Below are positions 32,246-45,600 of a DNA stretch of 64,000 bases, one piece after another. Within the stretch, counting starts at the first letter, position 1. Every line of letters starts with the position of its first letter. The translations under genes and the position numbers were made by a program. This DNA comes from Diaporthe sp. PMI_573 (taxonomy: Eukaryota; Ascomycota; Sordariomycetes; Diaporthales; Diaporthaceae), in the NCBI GenBank assembly GCA_021399435.1, contig JAJTUP010000034.1, positions 766,765 to 830,764 on the forward strand, written 5' to 3'. The notes beneath the pieces were generated by a model. It saw only the letters and a program-made list of their open reading frames with translations, searched no databases and was not told the origin of the DNA.

Positions 32246-32670
32246 TTACAGGCAATGAAGGCAGGGATCGGCGGGCGGCTGAGTGTCTTTTCAAGGAAAA
32301 ACAGTACGGAAAATACCCCTACGAGCTGACAGAGCATTCTTCTTTTTTGTTGAAATTTTTCAGATTTATTTTGTCAGGCAGCAAGCATTAGCGGTGTGTG
32401 TACATTATGGGTTCGGCCCTTGCTTCTTACTTTTGGTCTTAGAATACAATTATTTGCAAATTCTTAAGCCATGGAAATAACTGTGTACTTAGGGCTTCCA
32501 CCTGGCTGTTGTGCGAGTCCGAAAAGCAAACTTGCGGACTGGCACCCAACTCACTTCGAAACAACTACAGCAAGTCCCTGACATCCCGCCCTCTTCAGTT
32601 GCAAAGAAATTGGATTTTGATATAGTGACAGACGGCCTGTGTCCGCCATCCTTGGGTCTTGTAGCATCTC

Positions 32671-33068
32671 CACGAGCTTTGCTCGGGTGTCTGCCACGCA
32701 GCCACAGCAATTACTTAGGTAGGTATGTACCTAGGTAGTAAACATTAAACCACCTGGGCAGTTCTCACTACGCAACCTTGTATGGTATAGCCTTCTACAG
32801 GAAAACCATCTATAAGATAAACATCTATAGGATAACCTCCTGTAGTATTACCTGCTGTGGGATGACTATTAGTAGGATAAACTACTATGGAATAGTATCT
32901 TATAGTGTATACTTACATCTGCTATGGGATAACTTTCTAAAGGATACGCTCCGGTTGTGTAACCTCTTCTAAGTAACCAGGTAGAAGGTAAGCAAGCCAC
33001 AGGGGGTCTGCAATGACGGGTCGGCATTTTTTGAGCATGTTGCTATATTGCTGTAATAATGTATGTGA
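32671..33068 (+). repeat. Dispersed repeat copy R4 (full length)
   Basis: The copy begins CACGAGCTTTGCTCGGGTGT at 32671 and continues through ACCACCTGGGCAGTTCTCAC near 32749-32768. A degenerate 15-bp array of AGGATAACCTCCTGT type follows at about 32780-32960. The exit block has CCAGGTAGAAGGTAAGC, AAGCCACAGGG, CAATGACGGG, GCATTTTTTGAGCATGTT and ATGTATGTGA, ending at 33068. That is 12 bp from the stop codon of the phosphate permease gene on the other strand. Confidence 0.85.
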
Positions 33069-33080
33069 TAGTCCGTCCGT

Positions 33081-35539
33081 CTACTTGGTGACGAGGCCTC
33101 CCACGTCTTCTAACCTGATATTGTCCGGTGGCCGGCCCCTTTCAATCCGGCCCCATCCTGCGTTCCAAGCAGGAGCGCTGTCCGCCGGTGGGGAGATAGG
33201 ACCGTCACTGCCGATTATCCCCGTTGAGGAGGTGCTGCTGCTCATCCCAAAGTCGCTACTGTGATGCCCGCCGCCTGAGCCGTGCCGCCTGGTGGTGGTC
33301 CTCCTCCACCACTCCCTCATTACGGGCGCCGGCTTGCACGTCTCCGGGTCCGAGGTGGCGGTGGTGGGGGAGGCGACGTCTGCCCAACGCCTCCAGGACC
33401 TCCTCGCCCCCCGGGAGCGCGAGTATGTAAAACCGGCGGGCTTGCCGCCGCCGAAAGGGTTCCAACCCCGGCTCGGGGCCGCCTCAAAGGAGATACTCCC
33501 GTTGCGGCCCGAGTTGTAGCTCGTGGGTGGCTCGCCGGCCAGCTCCTCGAGCGTAAGGCCCTTGGTCTCGGGGATCAGGAACGATGTGAACAACCCGCAG
33601 AGCATGAAGAGCGCGAAGATCTGCAGCAGGGTGTCCAGGCGGGCGCCCCCATCCCCGTCCCTCTTGGTCATGAGCGGGAGGGATATGATCTGGGCTATGA
33701 TGGCGCCTATCTTGCCCGCTGCTGCGGACAGCCCGTGGCCGGTTGCTCTGTAGCGCGTAGGGAAGCACTCGCCCGGCACGATAAAGGTGGTTGTGTTGGG
33801 GCCGAGGTTGAAGAAGAACTGCGCGATGATGTAGAGCGCGAACATGGAGCCCGAGTTGAGGTGGTGATATGCGAAGCCTAGGATGCAGAACAGTATGGTG
33901 AGGATCAGGAAACCACCGACCTGAAGGGGTTTCCGGCCTATGGTGTCGATCGTGAAGATGGCGGTCCAGTAGCCTGGAAGGGAGCCGGCGACGGACAATA
34001 TTATCAGGCCCACTGCGTTGTTGTACAGTTTGTGGTACAGAGTTTCGCCGTTGACGTAACCTGTTGCCGAGAGAACGATGGAGTTGTTCAGCCCTAGGCC
34101 GTAGAATGCCAGATCCTTTGATAGGGTCAGTCAAGACAACCAGACAACCAGACAGGGGTCAAGCAAGTGTTCAATGACTTACGAGGAACAGCCAGCTGAG
34201 CGTTGTCCCAAGAAGCACCTTTGTGTTCTTCCAACGTCCAAAATATGACCCCAAATCCCCCCAAGAAGCCGCCGGCGTCGCCAGAGACGGCCCAGCCACC
34301 TTGAGCAGACGAGCCTGCCGCACAATGTCGATATCTCCTTTAGACTTGCTCAGGAAAGAGTTGATATCGCTGTCGGCCTTCTCCACGTCGTGGCCAACAT
34401 CGAATGTATACCTGGGAGTTTCCGGTATAGTAATTCTGTAATACAGCGCGAATACTGCCGGCAGCGCTCCCACACCTACTATTAGGCGCCAGCACCTGTC
34501 GGCTGCAATCTGGCATCTCGAGTCACATTCGGTTATATCTGCGATGTCGATGAAGGAGTCCTTGAAGGCAACTGTCGCGACTAATGCAACGATCGCGGCC
34601 AGTAGTTGACCAAAGCCCTGCATGGAGAAGACGCTTGCCATCATTGCGCCTCGAAATCGTGTCGGCGCGAACTCGGATGTAATGACGGATGATAGAGGAC
34701 TTGAATCAGGTCAGACAACAGGTATATAGAATATAGTTATGAGGGCAAGGCCAGGGGGTAAATAGTCCAATACGGATAATAACCCAAATACAAAATGCTG
34801 AGAAGGACTTCAGATGCCGACTCACTAATCTCCACCAATACCAACTCCCATGATAACGCGGTGGAACGTCAATAAGGCCGTCGAATTTACCGACTGACTT
34901 GGGTTCGCCAACGCGAAGTTCAACGTGGCCACCAGGATGATGCCGAGTTCAACGCCATACATCTTCCTGCGGCCGAGATAATCAGCCAGCCATCCGAACA
35001 GTATCTGGCCGATGACTATCCCCGCACTCGTCGAGGCCTTCAGGACCTGGTTGACCGTGGTAGGGAGATGGCCGTTGTTGCCGCCGAAGCCATTATGTGA
35101 GTCCTCGGGGGAGCCTTGCCAAAATACGAGGCCCAGGAAGATCGTGATGAGGTTGATGGCGAATATCTGATAACTGTCGATGAAAAAGCCCGTTCCGGCT
35201 ATTAATACGGCCCTCACGTCTGTCGTATCGTGTTAGTGAGTATTCCATAATGGATTCACGATACTATTTTGAGGAAACAGAGATGCTGGAAAGACGAACG
35301 ATATGAACCAAAAGGCGTCTTGTCGATCTCCGACAGCGCGAGCCTCCTCCGCAGGTTGGGATCTTGTATGTGGGAATAGTCATTCGCTGTGGTCTGTCAG
35401 TCTTGGCGACTTTACACCCAATATGGTTTAATTGGCAGCTGTGAAACCCACCAAAGTTGTGGAATGCATTGTTGCCACCATATGTGCGGTGGTGGGCCGC
35501 CGGCATCATCGTCGTCGTTGGATCCGACAGTATTTCCAT
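33081..35539 (-). CDS. Pho84-like inorganic phosphate:H+ symporter (MFS)
   Basis: Five exons on the minus strand are 35539-35452, 35386-35300, 35219-34826, 34699-34183 and 34115-33081, giving 706 residues. All four junctions keep phase and use GTGGGT/CACAG, GTTCGT/GACAG, GTGAGT/TCAAG and GTAAGT/AAAG. Joined, the protein has twelve membrane segments. MFS and phosphate-symporter signatures are GTGFFIDSYQIF, LFGWLADYLGRRKMYG, VGIGGDYPLSS, SEFAPTRFRGAMMA, IPETPRYTFDV, TIGRKPLQVGG and FPTRYRATGHG. A central loop after helix 6 is usual for the PHS family. The cytoplasmic tail after LIPETKGLTLEEL is long, Ser/Arg-rich and probably disordered. It likely imports phosphate at the plasma membrane. Repeat R4 begins 12 bp beyond its stop codon. 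Confidence 0.92.
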
Positions 35540-36947
35540 TGTCTATCTTAGCTTGACTGACCAGGCTGCCGCCGCGGTACAACCACCTCCATGGATGCGA
35601 ATTAGACAACCAACAATATTCCGTGTTCACTCGCCTCGACTCGACGGAAATTGATCTTGGCGAAATGATACCTAAGGGTGAGAGCCCAGGAGAATCAAGG
35701 CTTTTGACGTCGTCTTGTTCTTGGGCGAGGAGTGCAGCAGCGTTTCTAGAAGGCCCCCGGAGGCGGGGAGATGGCTTGGTCGGCTTATAAGCTCCAACGT
35801 GTGCTGCTGCCAGGGACCTGCGGACAGTCCCGGCTTGGGCGGGCGGGACAGGGCTGACGCTGATGATGATGCAGAGCTAGTCTGCACATGGCAAAGGCAG
35901 GTTGCGTATTGGGCAGGTATCCCGCATTAGCATGTACATTTTTGTAATGCTAAGCAAATGCTGAGACGTCAGACCGAAACGCACGGTCTATGTAGGGCTA
36001 TGGGCGGGCAAGAAGGTTCTCGCAAATCAGTTCACTCGATCACTCGTCGCCAATAATTGACAGAACAGCTTTTAGCGGAGGCTCTAAGGGGGAGGACGAG
36101 ACAGCCCTTCAGGGTCTCTCCTGTGCACTATGTACTTAGTAGTGATGCTGAGGCTGGCTGCAGTGGAACGATTGTAGGATGGCCCATGTACCACTAAGAT
36201 AGCGCGCGGCGAAGTCAAGGAAGCCAATAGTGTGGGCTCCTGAGTCTTACGTGTGATGTCGCTCGGGGGGTCCAAATACGTGCCTCGGCTTCCTCATTGG
36301 GCCCGTCTCTCACCACGGCAATCTGCGTGTTGGCCGAAACATCAAAAGTACGACGTGCGCAGCCTGCTGAGCTGAGTTTGACGATGCAGCTCAGGACTGC
36401 TTGCTCACCTTGGAGCCCAACCGGAGATATCATTGTCTCCGCTGTCATCCGGAACACTCGCGCCGTGGGTCGGACGTCACCCGGTACAGTTTGGACCAGC
36501 TTATAAGGTTTGCCCCTGCATCCACCTCGTCCCAGACACTGGGAAAGTTTAAACGACAAGGTTTATAGGAGGGTACTTAACACACAGGGGGTATATGGCC
36601 ATTTGTCGACTCGTAACGTCTGACGTGACCAACCCCGACTGCGTAACAATAATCTTGGAGCCTGTCGCTCTGGCGAATCGAAACGATAGGATTCGCTAGC
36701 CTAGATGTTGACGAGACACAGTGTTTTTACCTCCTGATAATCATTTGTCTGGAAACATGAAAAGATATCTTGACCCCGGAGCCAGAACGGGCGAGTTGAA
36801 CGCCAAACGCACCAGCCTTTATGCAAATTGCCCCCCTGAACCCAAAACTTCGCCTGATTGCACACGAGTTGAACATGTTAAATCACCTGCACCTTCGCTC
36901 GCCTCCCAATGATCCGGGCGCCACTCGGGTCCGCATGCAGACCGACG
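35540..36947. other. Intergenic, no gene seen
   Basis: This is the promoter region of the phosphate permease plus the 3' spacer of MET2. Phosphate genes in fungi are usually controlled by a Pho4-type bHLH factor, but I could not single out a convincing site here. The short open frames are not protein-like. Confidence 0.45.
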
Positions 36948-38542
36948 TTACCATGCAGTTATGTCTTCTACTTCGGCCTCGCCAAAGGTGCTGCTCTTGG
37001 TCAATTGGCCAACGGATGCCTCAGCAACCGCGTCATTGCCTCCCTTCTGCATGATGTCTGGGAGAACCTCGTGGAGGAACTCGAGGATGTATTTGTTGAC
37101 CTGCTCGAACTGGAGCAGGAAGGCGTCGTGGCCCTCAGGGCTGTCGATTTTCCCGAGTCTGGAATTGCCGATGTGCTCTGCGATTTCCTGCTGCTCGGCA
37201 AATGTGAAGAGACCGTCACTCTCGATGCCTAGGACGAGGGCTGGTTGCTCGATCAGGGCTAAGGCTTCGGGGATGTTGGCCGCCCGATCCCGCGAGACAT
37301 CGTGGGTGTCGAGCTTTCTGGTTATTGCTATATAGCAGTTGCTGTCGAATCGTTTGACAAATTTCTCTCCTGAGGGTCACGGTCAGCGCAGATATTCAGG
37401 GGAGACTGGGGTGCAAAATGCCCTACCCTGATATCGAAGGTAAGATTGAGCTGAGAAGTAGTGGGAGGTCGGCACATTATCACCCCCGGTGACACCATCG
37501 GATTTCGGCCCATGGAATTGGGGGTCTGACGCCTGTTCGGCCGCATCGGCGGCGGCCTTTGCCCGGCTACCCTCGCCCCCCTGGCTATTTTGACTAGCCC
37601 TCCGTGAGTTCACAGGCCGGTTGATCTTGTGACCGTCGTTGTGGATATTGAAATGAGCCTCCGATGGTGTGCTAGGCCGCGAGATCTCCCTGATTGTCTG
37701 GCGCCTCGATGGATCTGGGATATTCCGGCCGAAGCGAGTCTCGAAAGAGTTGCGGCTGCGGTATGTCAACAGAGCTGACATTCTGGCAGCTCCGAGTCCG
37801 GTAGATGGCGGGTCAGAGAAGGAATAGTATCCATCGTCATATTTGGGATCGGCGTAGATGCTCTGTCTCTGGGCTTCGCCCCAGCTGATACACCAGGCGC
37901 TGTGACGACTTGACGTCGCAATGGGCACGATAGAGCGAACGTAGTCCTTTCCGAAGTAAGCCCACTCGAGGACCAGCATACCACCCATAGACCCACCAAT
38001 GACAGCAGCAACCTGCTTGACACCCAGGTCGTCAAGGAGGAGCTTATGAAGGCTGACGGGGTGTCAGTGCTGGCGAATCGAGAATGTCTTGTGGATTGAA
38101 CATACCGGACGTCATCTCGTATGGTCGTGAGGGGAAACTCAGGGCCATATCTGCCATCGTCCACGTTCCCATCCTTGGCAGTCACCGGGCTAGCGGTACC
38201 GTAAGGGCTACCCAAGCTGTTCATGCAGACGACGAAGAAGCGCGATACATCGAAGGCTCTTCCGTGGCCACCAAGCAACGGGCCCCACCAGTCACTGACA
38301 TCGGCACTGCCCGTCAAGGCATGGCAAATGACCATGGCATTGTCCCCGTTGGGAGACAATTTACCTTTGGTGGTGTACGCAACAGGCACATTCTGAAGTG
38401 TGACACCAGATTCAAGGTTGAAAGAGGGTATGACAGAGATCTGTTGGTCTGGGATCAAACTCGCGAACGGGTTCTCCGCCTGCGAAGCGATTCTTTCTTG
38501 GACGTATTCAGTCACTGGTCTTTGGGCACAGGTTGATGCCAT
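36948..38542 (-). CDS. met2: Homoserine O-acetyltransferase
   Basis: The enzyme transfers acetyl from acetyl-CoA to homoserine, the first committed step of methionine synthesis in fungi. Exons on the minus strand are 38542-38106, 38052-37427 and 37369-36948, giving 494 residues. Donors are GTATGT and GTAGGG, and acceptors GTCAG and CTCAG. It has an alpha/beta-hydrolase fold. The oxyanion-region block is NAMVICHALTGSADVSDWWG, the nucleophile elbow is GGSMGG with Ser167, and the acid is in GIESDGLF (Asp near 406). The base is His435 in EGHDAFL. VCMNSLGSPYGTASP is the family signature block. A disordered insertion of about 80 residues between FGRNIPDPSRR and HYFSAQSYLRYQG is typical of fungal Met2. 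The ATG at 38542 (MASTCAQRPVTEYVQERI) was chosen because no upstream exon joins in frame. Confidence 0.95.
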
Positions 38543-39678
38543 GACGGGCCCGAGGCGATGATGCCTGTCGGTGCTGGAATATCACTCACCATATCTGCCG
38601 TTTTCGGCCTGGCCGTTTGTGGCGTCTGAGGTCATTGTCCTCCAAAGCCGTTGTCCGATCTGATACCAGAGACCAACGCCCAATGCGATTATACCCGGTG
38701 CCCGTTCAGCCGCAGAGTATAGAGAAGAGGAAAGGGGCGATCGCTTGGCAATTAGCTCCGAGTACTGAACAAGAAGTGGCAGAGTCACGGGGAGCAAGAG
38801 ACCTGGGACCTGAAGCTTGAAGAGTCATTCATTCTCTTAGTCGGGTACCTGGGTACTTGATGTCGCTTGCGAGTGGGGCCCCGGCATACAGGTACATCGA
38901 TGATGTACCCAGTTAACCTGCAGCATCACGCCCTTCTTTGATGAGAAGTTGATTCAAACAATAGCATCCTCTCACCAAGATGATAAGTAATTATTGCAAA
39001 GGGGTTACACTTATTTTCACAGCAAATTTCTTAGCTAGGTGAGCCCTAGGTACCTATCTAATAATAGGTGTAGGCCTTTAGTTGTGGGCTGGTCGCAGCG
39101 ACACAAATTGATGTGGCCTAGGTGCCCCTAGTTCGCCTCGGTCCGTAAACTGCCTGACTGCGAGGGAGCCACGCCGCGCTAGCCTCATCGGGTCGCTAAC
39201 GACCGGCAAGGCAGGCTCCACGGCAGGCTCCACTTGAGCTTGGATGTCGATTTTGGTGAGCAACTGCCAGGTGCATTGCATCCTGCGATAGAGCCTCACC
39301 CGAGCTCTGCCAACCGCAGGACGACGACAATCCTCAAACTCGATTGCCGTTCTCCTGGATGCCGCTCACTACTCCGACGCTGGAACTGCTCCGTGACCAG
39401 TGTCTCTCCCACTCATCGCATTTCTTTTGACCTCCTTTCCCCCCGTTTGCGTTCCCGCTCCTGCAGGGTCGTCAGACCTCTCGCCTCGCGCCCGACGCGG
39501 CCGACACGCCCACCACGCCCACCAGCTTGCGGACCTTTGCGTTAGACAAAGCACCGCCTTCCGCTCTAAGCCGTGCGTGCCGCTTGGCTTCTTTCACCAC
39601 TAAATTGTTCAGATTGACTCCCGTCTGTCGTAGTCTGCTAGCGTCAATGGTACAGCAATAGCAGCTGTCGACTTGAAG
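38543..39678. other. Divergent promoter region of met2 and tho2
   Basis: It contains several TACCTAGG/GGTACCT-type palindromic motifs (38845-38915 and 39035-39070), common in intergenic DNA of some Sordariomycetes. Pyrimidine-rich tracts lie just upstream of the THO2 start. No gene is supported. Confidence 0.5.
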
Positions 39679-42600
39679 ATGGGTCCGAAGCGCAAGAGAG
39701 TTAACGACTCGGGCAGCGGCCGGCCTTCGCCTCACCGTCCTGACAACGCTCCTCTCGGCCAACACGACAGAAATCGGCCTGGCGCTGGTGGCAGATCGAC
39801 GCGCCGTAACGAGCGTCGCGACTCCTTTCAGAACACTGCCTCTTCAGGCGCGCCGGCCGCCGGCTCGCCTCTCAACTCTCCCACCATGCCGCGACCTTCC
39901 AGCGCTTCCTCCCAACCTGCCGTCGCCCCGCTGAGCACAAAACTATCATCCAACTTGCCCTCACCAACGCTGCCCTCCCCGGTGCAGTCTGGATTTCACT
40001 ACGAAATCGTGATGGATGCGCGGCTCAGCAGTTGGTCACAAAATGGCCGCCAAGAAGTGATAGATCATGGCATACAATCGCGGAACGACGAAGACGTACA
40101 GGAGCTGTCAACAATATTCCAGGAGCTAGTACAGTCGTGTCTGGACTTTCGCCTGAGATCAGCGGAAGCAGGCGAGATCGTCAAGCAGATCATCGGCACT
40201 CGACCTGAGGATGCAGACACCAACCCTCGCACATTCGACACTCACACCCTACTCCTCGACACCCTCGCCATCTACGTTGACGTCGGATCTGGCTCTTACA
40301 ATGCGAATCTACAGGAATTCCTGGTCGCCACGGGCGTCGATCCGGCGTTGATGCGGACTGTCCTAGAGCCTGCTCTGCTGGAGCAACTAGGGCTTATACG
40401 CGAGACATTCACCAAGATGGGCATTCGACAAGCCACCAACATCCTTTACAAGCAGGCCAACTACAACCTGCTACGGGAGGAAACCGAGGGATATGCGAAG
40501 CTTGCTACGGAGCTCTTCACAACCTCCAATACGGAGCCACCGACATCAGAAGCCATTCAGAACGCCTTCGAAAGGGTAAAAGGTCTTATTGGGACATTTG
40601 ATCTGGATGTTGGACGTGTTCTCGACGTGACGCTCGATGTCTTCGCTTCTGTCCTCATAAAGCAGAACCGCTTCTTTGTCAAATTCCTCCGAATCAGCTC
40701 ATGGTGGCCTCGCAGCCACATCAAGTCTTCCAATGCTCTGGGGGGTCTCCCCAAATGGGCGCTTCCGGAATCAGCACATTGGACAATCAGTCCGGAGGAA
40801 CAAATCGTCATCGCGGAGCAGCGCCGCCAGCGCGACATTCGGTTCTGGGACAGGGCTCGCGAAGCGCACATCGACGCCTTTTTTGAGCTCGGTGGGCGGC
40901 AAGTCGAAGAAGCCGAACTCCAGCGTCTGCAGGCTGTTCTTGATGCCAACACGGAGTCTGACGACGCCATGTCTCTTCTCGACCCAACAGCGCAGTGGAT
41001 GGTGACTACCAAGACCTTCCCACCGCAGGGCAACAGAGTCGCCGCACAGCTGCTAGGGTTTAAGTTGAGGTTTTATGAGTCTAAGGCTGCGGGCGAGGAA
41101 GTGGTCCCTGCCAACCTCTTTTTCATGACAGCTTTGCTCATCAAAATAGGCTTCATTTCACTAGCTGATCTGTGGCCACATCTTGCTCCGTCTGACGAGG
41201 AAATGAACACAAGCGTCAGAGAAAAGAGATTGAAAATCCTTGAGGAAGAGGAGAGGGCAAAGACCGGCAGAGGCCGTGGTGCTCTCGCTATGGCCGGAGA
41301 ACTACCTTCTGACGAGAGCGCGGCGCCAAGACCGACCAAAGTCGTCACAGAGACCAAGGTCAAACCCACCACCGAGGCGGGGAAGAAAGGCAAGCCTGAA
41401 TACTACCAAAAGTTCTCATTGGTAACTGAACTTCTCACTCTCGGCGCACTTCCGGATGCCCTCTTTGTCTTGACGCGGTTTCCGTGGCTGACGGAAGCCT
41501 TTCCTGAGCTTCACAAGCTCATCAACCGCCTCATTTCCCACTCGGTACAGAAAGTCTTCGAAGAGACGCGCACTACGTCCGGTGAGCTCGGCAGTGACTT
41601 GGAGGTCCCGATGAAGAGAATGCCGGATGTTGATCAGGGAGGGGTGGCGAAGGGATCCGTACGGCTTACACAGTCCACCCCCAAGCGGCCACTTCGCTGG
41701 CCACATCCAGCCGGCGAGAAGGACAACACACTCTACCGATGTTATTGGGATGATTGGGCCGACAACATTCCGGTCTGCCAGACGATCGAAGACGTCTTAA
41801 CGCTATGCGACACGCTCATGAACTTCTCGGGGGTGAACATCGGCAAGGATGCGGCGCTACTGTCCAAAATTGCCGCCATCGGAGCTTCCAGCCTGGCCAG
41901 GGATCAGTCTTCCGAGAACATGGGTCGCTGGCAGGATCTGCTGAAGCGATTACTGGTTCCCGCTCTGAGCATGACTGAAGCCAACTCGTTCGCGGTTCAG
42001 GCCGTCTGGGATCTTTTGAAGCTGTATCCGATCACCACCCGATACAACATATATGCGGAATGGTTTCAGGGCCAGACGTCACGCAATTCGTCGATCAAGT
42101 CGGCATTCGCAAGAACCAGATCAGAGACCAACGGCATTCTCAAGCGTCTCTCCCTGGAGAACCTGTCTACAATGGCTAAGAAACTAGCCAAGACCGCGTA
42201 CGCATCTCCGGGTGTGGTGTTCAAGACTGCCTTTGACCAGATCGAAGCATACCCGAACTTGATCGAGGCTTTCGTCGAGTGTGCTCGATATCTCACTGAC
42301 CTAGGTTACGATGTCCTGACCTGGTCTTTGATGAGCGCTCTGGGCGGAAAAGCCAGGAGTCGAACCCAGGAAACGTCAGTATTGCTCACAAGCAAGTGGC
42401 TCCAGGCTCTCTCAAAATTTTCTGGGAAAGTCTTCAAGCGATACCAGCACATGAAACCGTTGCCTGTGTTGCAGTACGTTAACAACCAACTGTCCAAGGG
42501 CAACTCCACGGACCTGGTCATCCTTCGAGAGCTCATCTCAACAATGGCCGGCGTGGTACCTGATGTTGACTTCACCGACGTGCAAATGCGAGCAATGACA

Positions 42601-45600
42601 GGCGGCGAAGTACTCCGTCGACAGACACTCATCAGTCTTGGGGACCGCAGAGATGTATCCGTGCATGGAGCAGAACGTCTCATGCAGTCTCTGATGGATG
42701 GCAATCTCGCGGGTAGACTTCTGGTAAATCTGGCCCAATACCGCCAATCGGCTCTCTACAAATTGCCCGAGGACGAATCACATGTTAAATATGTGGCCAC
42801 AATCATGGACGAAGTACACCAGGCCCTGGTACAGTATCTCGATTTCCTGCGCAGCAATTTGGCACCCGATCTCTTCGATGCCACTATTCCGGGCATCATC
42901 GAGTTGATGTTTGGGTACGGCTTGGATGTGGATTTAGCATTCATGGTCGGCAGAGCTAGCCTAGCAAACCGGATGGCAAATAGCAAGATCGCGACTCAAC
43001 TTCTCGCCAAGGACGACCGTGGCGACAATCAAACCGCCCAAGAGAGTGCCGACGCAGATGGTGATCTGACCATGAATGGAGATGTTCCCGAATCAGTGGC
43101 TATCAAGAACAACCCAGGGAAGGAGGAGAATGAGGAGAACGAGGACAAGATGGCCCTGGACGAGAACACCTCTACCGCACCGTCGCCGCCTACTGCAGCT
43201 GACACGCGAAAGTCGGATCCAATCGCTGAGGTCCTTCAGCCGCTCGTCAACACTCTCCAAGACATGCGGCCGCCGGAGACCTGGCAACGCCTAAGCCCAG
43301 AATTCTACGTTATTTTCTGGTCGCTATCACTGGGTGATTTGCACGTTCCGCAATCGAACTATGAGGCTGAACACGAGAGGCTCAACAAAGAAGCGGAAGA
43401 TGTCATGAAAGATCGCTCTGATCTGACCCGGCAGGGCATGAACAAGAAAGCGGAAAAGAAGAAGTCACTTCTGGGACTTGCAAAGTCAATACGCGAAGAG
43501 ATGACAGTGCACATTGAGCGGTACCACAAGACGAAGCTCCGGCTGGCGAGACAGTCCAAATCATGGTTCTCTGGAACCATCGCTGAAGCTAATATGACTT
43601 CGGATGCCTTGCTAGAACACTGCATACTACCCCGGCTCCTCGTTTCGTCCTTGGACACAGAATACTGCTTCAGAATGCTCAAGTTCCTACACGAGAACCA
43701 GACGCCGAACTTCAAGCTGTCCGCTTTCTACGAGCGATTCTTCAACGCCAACAGACTTCGAGCAATGATATTCTCTTGCACGGTTCGCGAAGCAGAGCAT
43801 CTGGGACGCTTCATCAAGTGCATTCTGGAGGATTTGGCAAGATGGCACGCCGATAAGACCACCTACGAGAAAGAAGCATTTGGCAAAACGAAACGAAATC
43901 TCTTGGGGTTTGCCACAGCCGTTGATGACGAGGGCAACCCTACAAGCTTCATTGAGCATCCGTTCTTCCGAGATTTTCACTACGAGTGGCATAAGAACCT
44001 CAACGTAGCGCTGAAAGCCTGCTTGCAAGGCACGAAGGAGTGGATGCACATCAGGAACGCCTTTACAGTCCTGAGGGCGGTTTCGAGCTTCTTCCCAGCA
44101 GTCAACTTCATGGGAACGCAGCTCTTAAAGCTGCTCGACGAGATCAAAACACGCGAAGAGGTCACGAAAGGCTCGTCAGAAGAAGGTCACCGTGTCGATC
44201 TTGCCGTTACCGCCCTGACCGTCTACTCCATGCTCAAGAAGCGAGAATCTAAATGGGTCGCTGTCCCAGCTTTCCGTCCCAACATGGTGAGAATTACAAC
44301 CAGGACACAAAAATCCGCATGGACTAACTTTCAGCAGTCCGGGATGCCGCAGGATGGACCGAAGGATGTGGAGATGGCTGGCCAAAACGTGAAGTCTGAT
44401 CTGCGTCCCACTGCCGCAGAATTCAAGCCCCCACAACCTGCCAAGTCAGTGCTTCCGATCAATACCGCGCAGTCAGTCGATAGAAAGTCACTGACACAGA
44501 CCAGTACAACATCTGCCCCGCCGGCAGACGACGAGGACGGGGAAGTGAAGGACGGAAAAGACAACAAAGCCACAGCTGTTCCCACTGACAACCAGACAAG
44601 AGCCGAGCGCCCTGCTGCGAGCCAAGATCGAGACGCACATAGGGAGTCTTCATTCAAGGAGAGGGCCTCTGCTCCAGCCAGCCGGCCAGGAACACCGAAG
44701 TCAAACATTGTCGTGCCTTCTCCGACACCCCTGGCCGCCTCCAGTGGACGTAATGAGAGTTCTCGGACAGCAACCACGGCCCCGAGAGGTGACAGGGCTC
44801 CTCATGGTCTGCCCAGCCGCCCAGAAGTTCCAATTCCTCCTCACTATCGACCAGAACTTTTCCCGCAAGGGCATGGACAGGACCGCCGCGACCCGCCGCG
44901 AGAAGCCCGGGAAGCTCGTGACCAAAAGGAGCCGCCGCGTGAGGGCAGGGATCCAAGAGAGCGGTTCCGAGAACAACTGCGGGATCAGAGGGACCATTCT
45001 CGCGACGGCAGAGACTCACGGGAGCACCGTCAGCCAGAGAGTAGTCGCGTGGAAAGACGAGACCCAGAAACAGACCGTCGAGCGAATGAGCGGATTCCTC
45101 GTGATCCAGGTCGGCTCTCGGAACGTGACTGGCCCAGCAGGCCCGACCCTTCCCCGCGCCGTGGGGAGCCTACTAGAGGAGAGCCCTCCAGGGGTGAGCC
45201 GGTGCGCGGGGAGCCGGTGCGCGGGGAGCCCATGGCAATCGACCGAGAGGCTCGGGCGTCTCGAGATCGCGCCCCCACGACGTCCAGTCGCGACAGTCGA
45301 GGTCCTCGGGAGCATGCTGCGGCGAGCCAACCACCTCACCCAGCTGCCGGCCAGACGCCTCCAGCTGAGCCACCTATCAATCCCGAGAGGGCAGCTCTAC
45401 TTCAGAATGATGATCGCGCCGAGATGATCAATCCCCAGCGTGCTGCCTTGCTGCAGACGCAGCAGCCACACTCTTCGACCCGCTCGCCTAGGGATAGCGG
45501 GCGAGACCGGGCTTCGTCTCGCACGCAGTCGCCCAGAAGAGATGATAGGTATAATGCGACCACCACCTCCGAAAGCCACGCTCGTGAGGATCGACACTCC

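Noticed and set aside
32778..32972. Small Ile/Tyr-rich protein
   Set aside because: It is a translation of the R4 array and lies wholly inside the repeat.
33282..33881. Plus-strand frame opposite the permease C-terminus
   Set aside because: It is antisense to well-supported permease exon 5 and rich in Gly/Arg as expected of a shadow.
38582..38640. Possible upstream exon of met2 (MTSDATNGQAEN...) with GTGAGT donor
   Set aside because: Every acceptor tried before the met2 frame leads to a stop or wrong phase; the ATG at 38542 is sufficient.
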